This document shows, piece after piece, positions 13,234-13,939 of a DNA stretch of 13,939 nt. Below the pieces are notes generated by a model. It was given only the letters and a program-made list of their open reading frames with translations. It was not told the origin of the DNA and did not search any database. The position numbers and the translations under genes were made by a program. Numbering within the stretch: the first letter of the stretch is position 1; each line of letters starts with the position of its first letter. This DNA comes from Mycobacterium sp. (lineage in GTDB: Bacteria; Actinomycetota; Actinomycetes; Mycobacteriales; Mycobacteriaceae), in the NCBI GenBank assembly GCA_020438915.1, contig JAGQTR010000275.1, positions 1 through 13,939 of the forward strand, read 5' to 3'.

Positions 13234-13793
13234 GCACCCCGGGGCTGCTCGACTGCGACAAGATCCTGGCATTGTTGGCCGAGGTAGCCGCAGTCCTAGA
13301 TGGCGGCGGTGACGGCCGCCGACACGAAGCGATCGTCGTCGGTGGGTCTCTGCTCGCGGTACACCACATGCGTGAGGCCACCATCGACGTCGACTCGGTG
13401 CGGCGCCTGGACACCGAACTGCGGCACGCAATCGAAGTCGTTGGTGAACGCCACGGACTTGGCGCCCACTGGCTGAACGACAGCGCCGCGGCGTTCACAC
13501 CCGCCGGGTTCAACCCGTCCGAGTGCGAAGTGCTGTTCGAACACCGTCGCTTCGTCGTGCTCGGAGCACCGCTGCGAGATGTGTTCATCATGAAGCTGTA
13601 CCGTGCAGATCCCGCAGACGTGGACGACATGGTCACCATCTGGCCTCACATCGCTCACGGCTTCAACAACGCCACCGAGGTAGCAGCCGCGTTCTATGAC
13701 GCGTACCCGCACGCACCGGATGACGAACACCTGCCGGAATGGATCTCCAAAGCGATCTGTTCACGCACGGCCCACCCTCTCCCAGTGCACTGA
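13230..13793 (+). CDS. AbiEii/DUF6036-type nucleotidyltransferase, probable toxin or defence effector
   Basis: A 187-residue protein with the minimal nucleotidyltransferase signature: 'IVVGGSLLAVHHMREATIDVDSV' (GGS 38-40, Asp53 and Asp55 in T-I-D-V-D), then 'EVLFEHRRFVVLGAPLRDVFIMKLYRADPADVDDMVTIW', where MKLYRAD and the D-x-D-D segment match the conserved Lys and C-terminal acidic residues of DUF6036/AbiEii proteins. Such enzymes act in type IV-like toxin-antitoxin or abortive-infection pairs, probably transferring nucleotides to RNA or protein targets; the target here is unknown. GTG at 13230 overlaps the XRE stop. The length is typical for DUF6036. All key motifs look intact, in contrast to the degraded recombinase upstream. 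Confidence 0.82.
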   Translation: MSTPGLLDCDKILALLAEVAAVLDGGGDGRRHEAIVVGGSLLAVHHMREATIDVDSVRRLDTELRHAIEVVGERHGLGAHWLNDSAAAFTPAGFNPSECEVLFEHRRFVVLGAPLRDVFIMKLYRADPADVDDMVTIWPHIAHGFNNATEVAAAFYDAYPHAPDDEHLPEWISKAICSRTAHPLPVH

Positions 13794-13843
13794 CAGCCAC
13801 TCGCGCCCGAACGACACCCGCAGCCGGATCTGGCCCTGAACGC

Positions 13844-13885
13844 CACGAAACCCCGCCCTCAGTGACCCAAAGGCGGGGTTTCGTG
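13844..13885 (+). terminator. Perfect 14-bp hairpin after the nucleotidyltransferase
   Basis: CACGAAACCCCGCC pairs with GGCGGGGTTTCGTG around a 14-base loop, 50 bp past the stop at 13793. It is very stable but lacks a T tract. Its arms contain CACGAAACCCC, the core of the flanking 23-bp repeats, so it may belong to that repeat family rather than act only as a terminator. Confidence 0.65.
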
Positions 13886-13936
13886 AACAACTCGGGTCCA
13901 CTTTCGTGAACCCCTCATGGTGGGGGATTCACGAAA
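13879..13936. repeat. Cluster of TTCACGAAA motifs at the right end
   Basis: The nonamer TTCACGAAA occurs at 13928-13936, and its reverse complement TTTCGTGAA at 13879-13887 and 13902-13910. The last two copies form an imperfect inverted repeat around TCATGGTGG. A further copy stands at 12469-12477 in the left flanking repeat. The window ends inside this array. Confidence 0.6.
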
Positions 13937-13939
13937 CCC
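13917..13939. repeat. Right direct repeat flanking the XRE/nucleotidyltransferase cassette
   Basis: This is the second copy of the 23-bp element at 12458-12480: the same ATGGTGGG start and ATTCACGAAACCC end, with the two middle bases differing. It runs to the last base of the window, so its true right edge is unknown. Confidence 0.6.

Noticed and set aside
12418..13939. CRISPR-like or integron-type array from the repeated hairpins and TTCACGAAA motifs
   Set aside because: The motifs are not regularly spaced with unique spacers, and no cas gene or integron-type integrase insert is present.

Overview
The window is GC-rich DNA from what is most likely an actinomycete-type bacterium (Actinomycetota; an Acidimicrobiia-like lineage is possible but not proven). 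The reasons are strong G/C bias in third codon positions, frequent GTG starts, a deazaflavin (F420)-dependent nitroreductase-type protein, and two DUF4386 membrane proteins. No rRNA, tRNA or CRISPR array was seen.

Layout. (1) 1-345: no intact gene. It holds a pair of GTAGAA motifs 12 bp apart and a decayed gene remnant (repeat A). (2) 472-4223, plus strand: DUF4386 protein, a 29-codon flavodoxin stub, a second DUF4386 protein, a DUF6326-like membrane protein, a dienelactone hydrolase, and a nitroreductase-type protein fused to a four-helix membrane domain. The last two are translationally coupled (ATGA). (3) 4246-5682, minus strand: a four-helix membrane protein and a membrane-anchored alpha/beta hydrolase. 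(4) 5989-7787, plus strand: a HemG-like flavodoxin, a frameshifted stub of the dienelactone hydrolase, and an MDR quinone oxidoreductase. (5) 7972-9432, minus strand: a 2TM-domain protein coupled to a second MDR oxidoreductase, then a 35-codon 'mini-MDR' made only of the two ends of an MDR gene. (6) 9602-10309, plus strand: an SRPBCC-type protein. (7) 10616-11024: stacked debris, with repeat B (homologous to repeat A), a tyrosine-recombinase C-terminal fragment and a fragment resembling the CrtO acyltransferase C-terminus. (8) 11205-12415: a tyrosine recombinase with all catalytic residues but one frameshift, closed by a perfect hairpin. (9) 12458-13939: a two-gene cassette, an XRE-family regulator overlapping an AbiEii/DUF6036-type nucleotidyltransferase. 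It looks like a toxin-antitoxin or phage-defence pair, and it lies between near-identical 23-bp direct repeats.

How it fits together. The 0.5-10.3 kb segment is an accessory redox/detoxification and membrane gene set: flavodoxin, F420-type nitroreductase, two quinone oxidoreductases, dienelactone and alpha/beta hydrolases, and small membrane proteins of unknown role. It has been reshuffled repeatedly. At least seven gene remnants lie in 14 kb, and several of them (flavodoxin, DLH and MDR stubs) keep a ribosome binding site and start codon. The right end is a recombinase-plus-defence-module region typical of a decaying genomic island. The most notable item is the XRE/nucleotidyltransferase cassette with an apparently leaderless promoter, an operator-like palindrome and flanking repeats that share a TTCACGAAA motif. 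All family names rest on reading motifs by eye; no database search was run.
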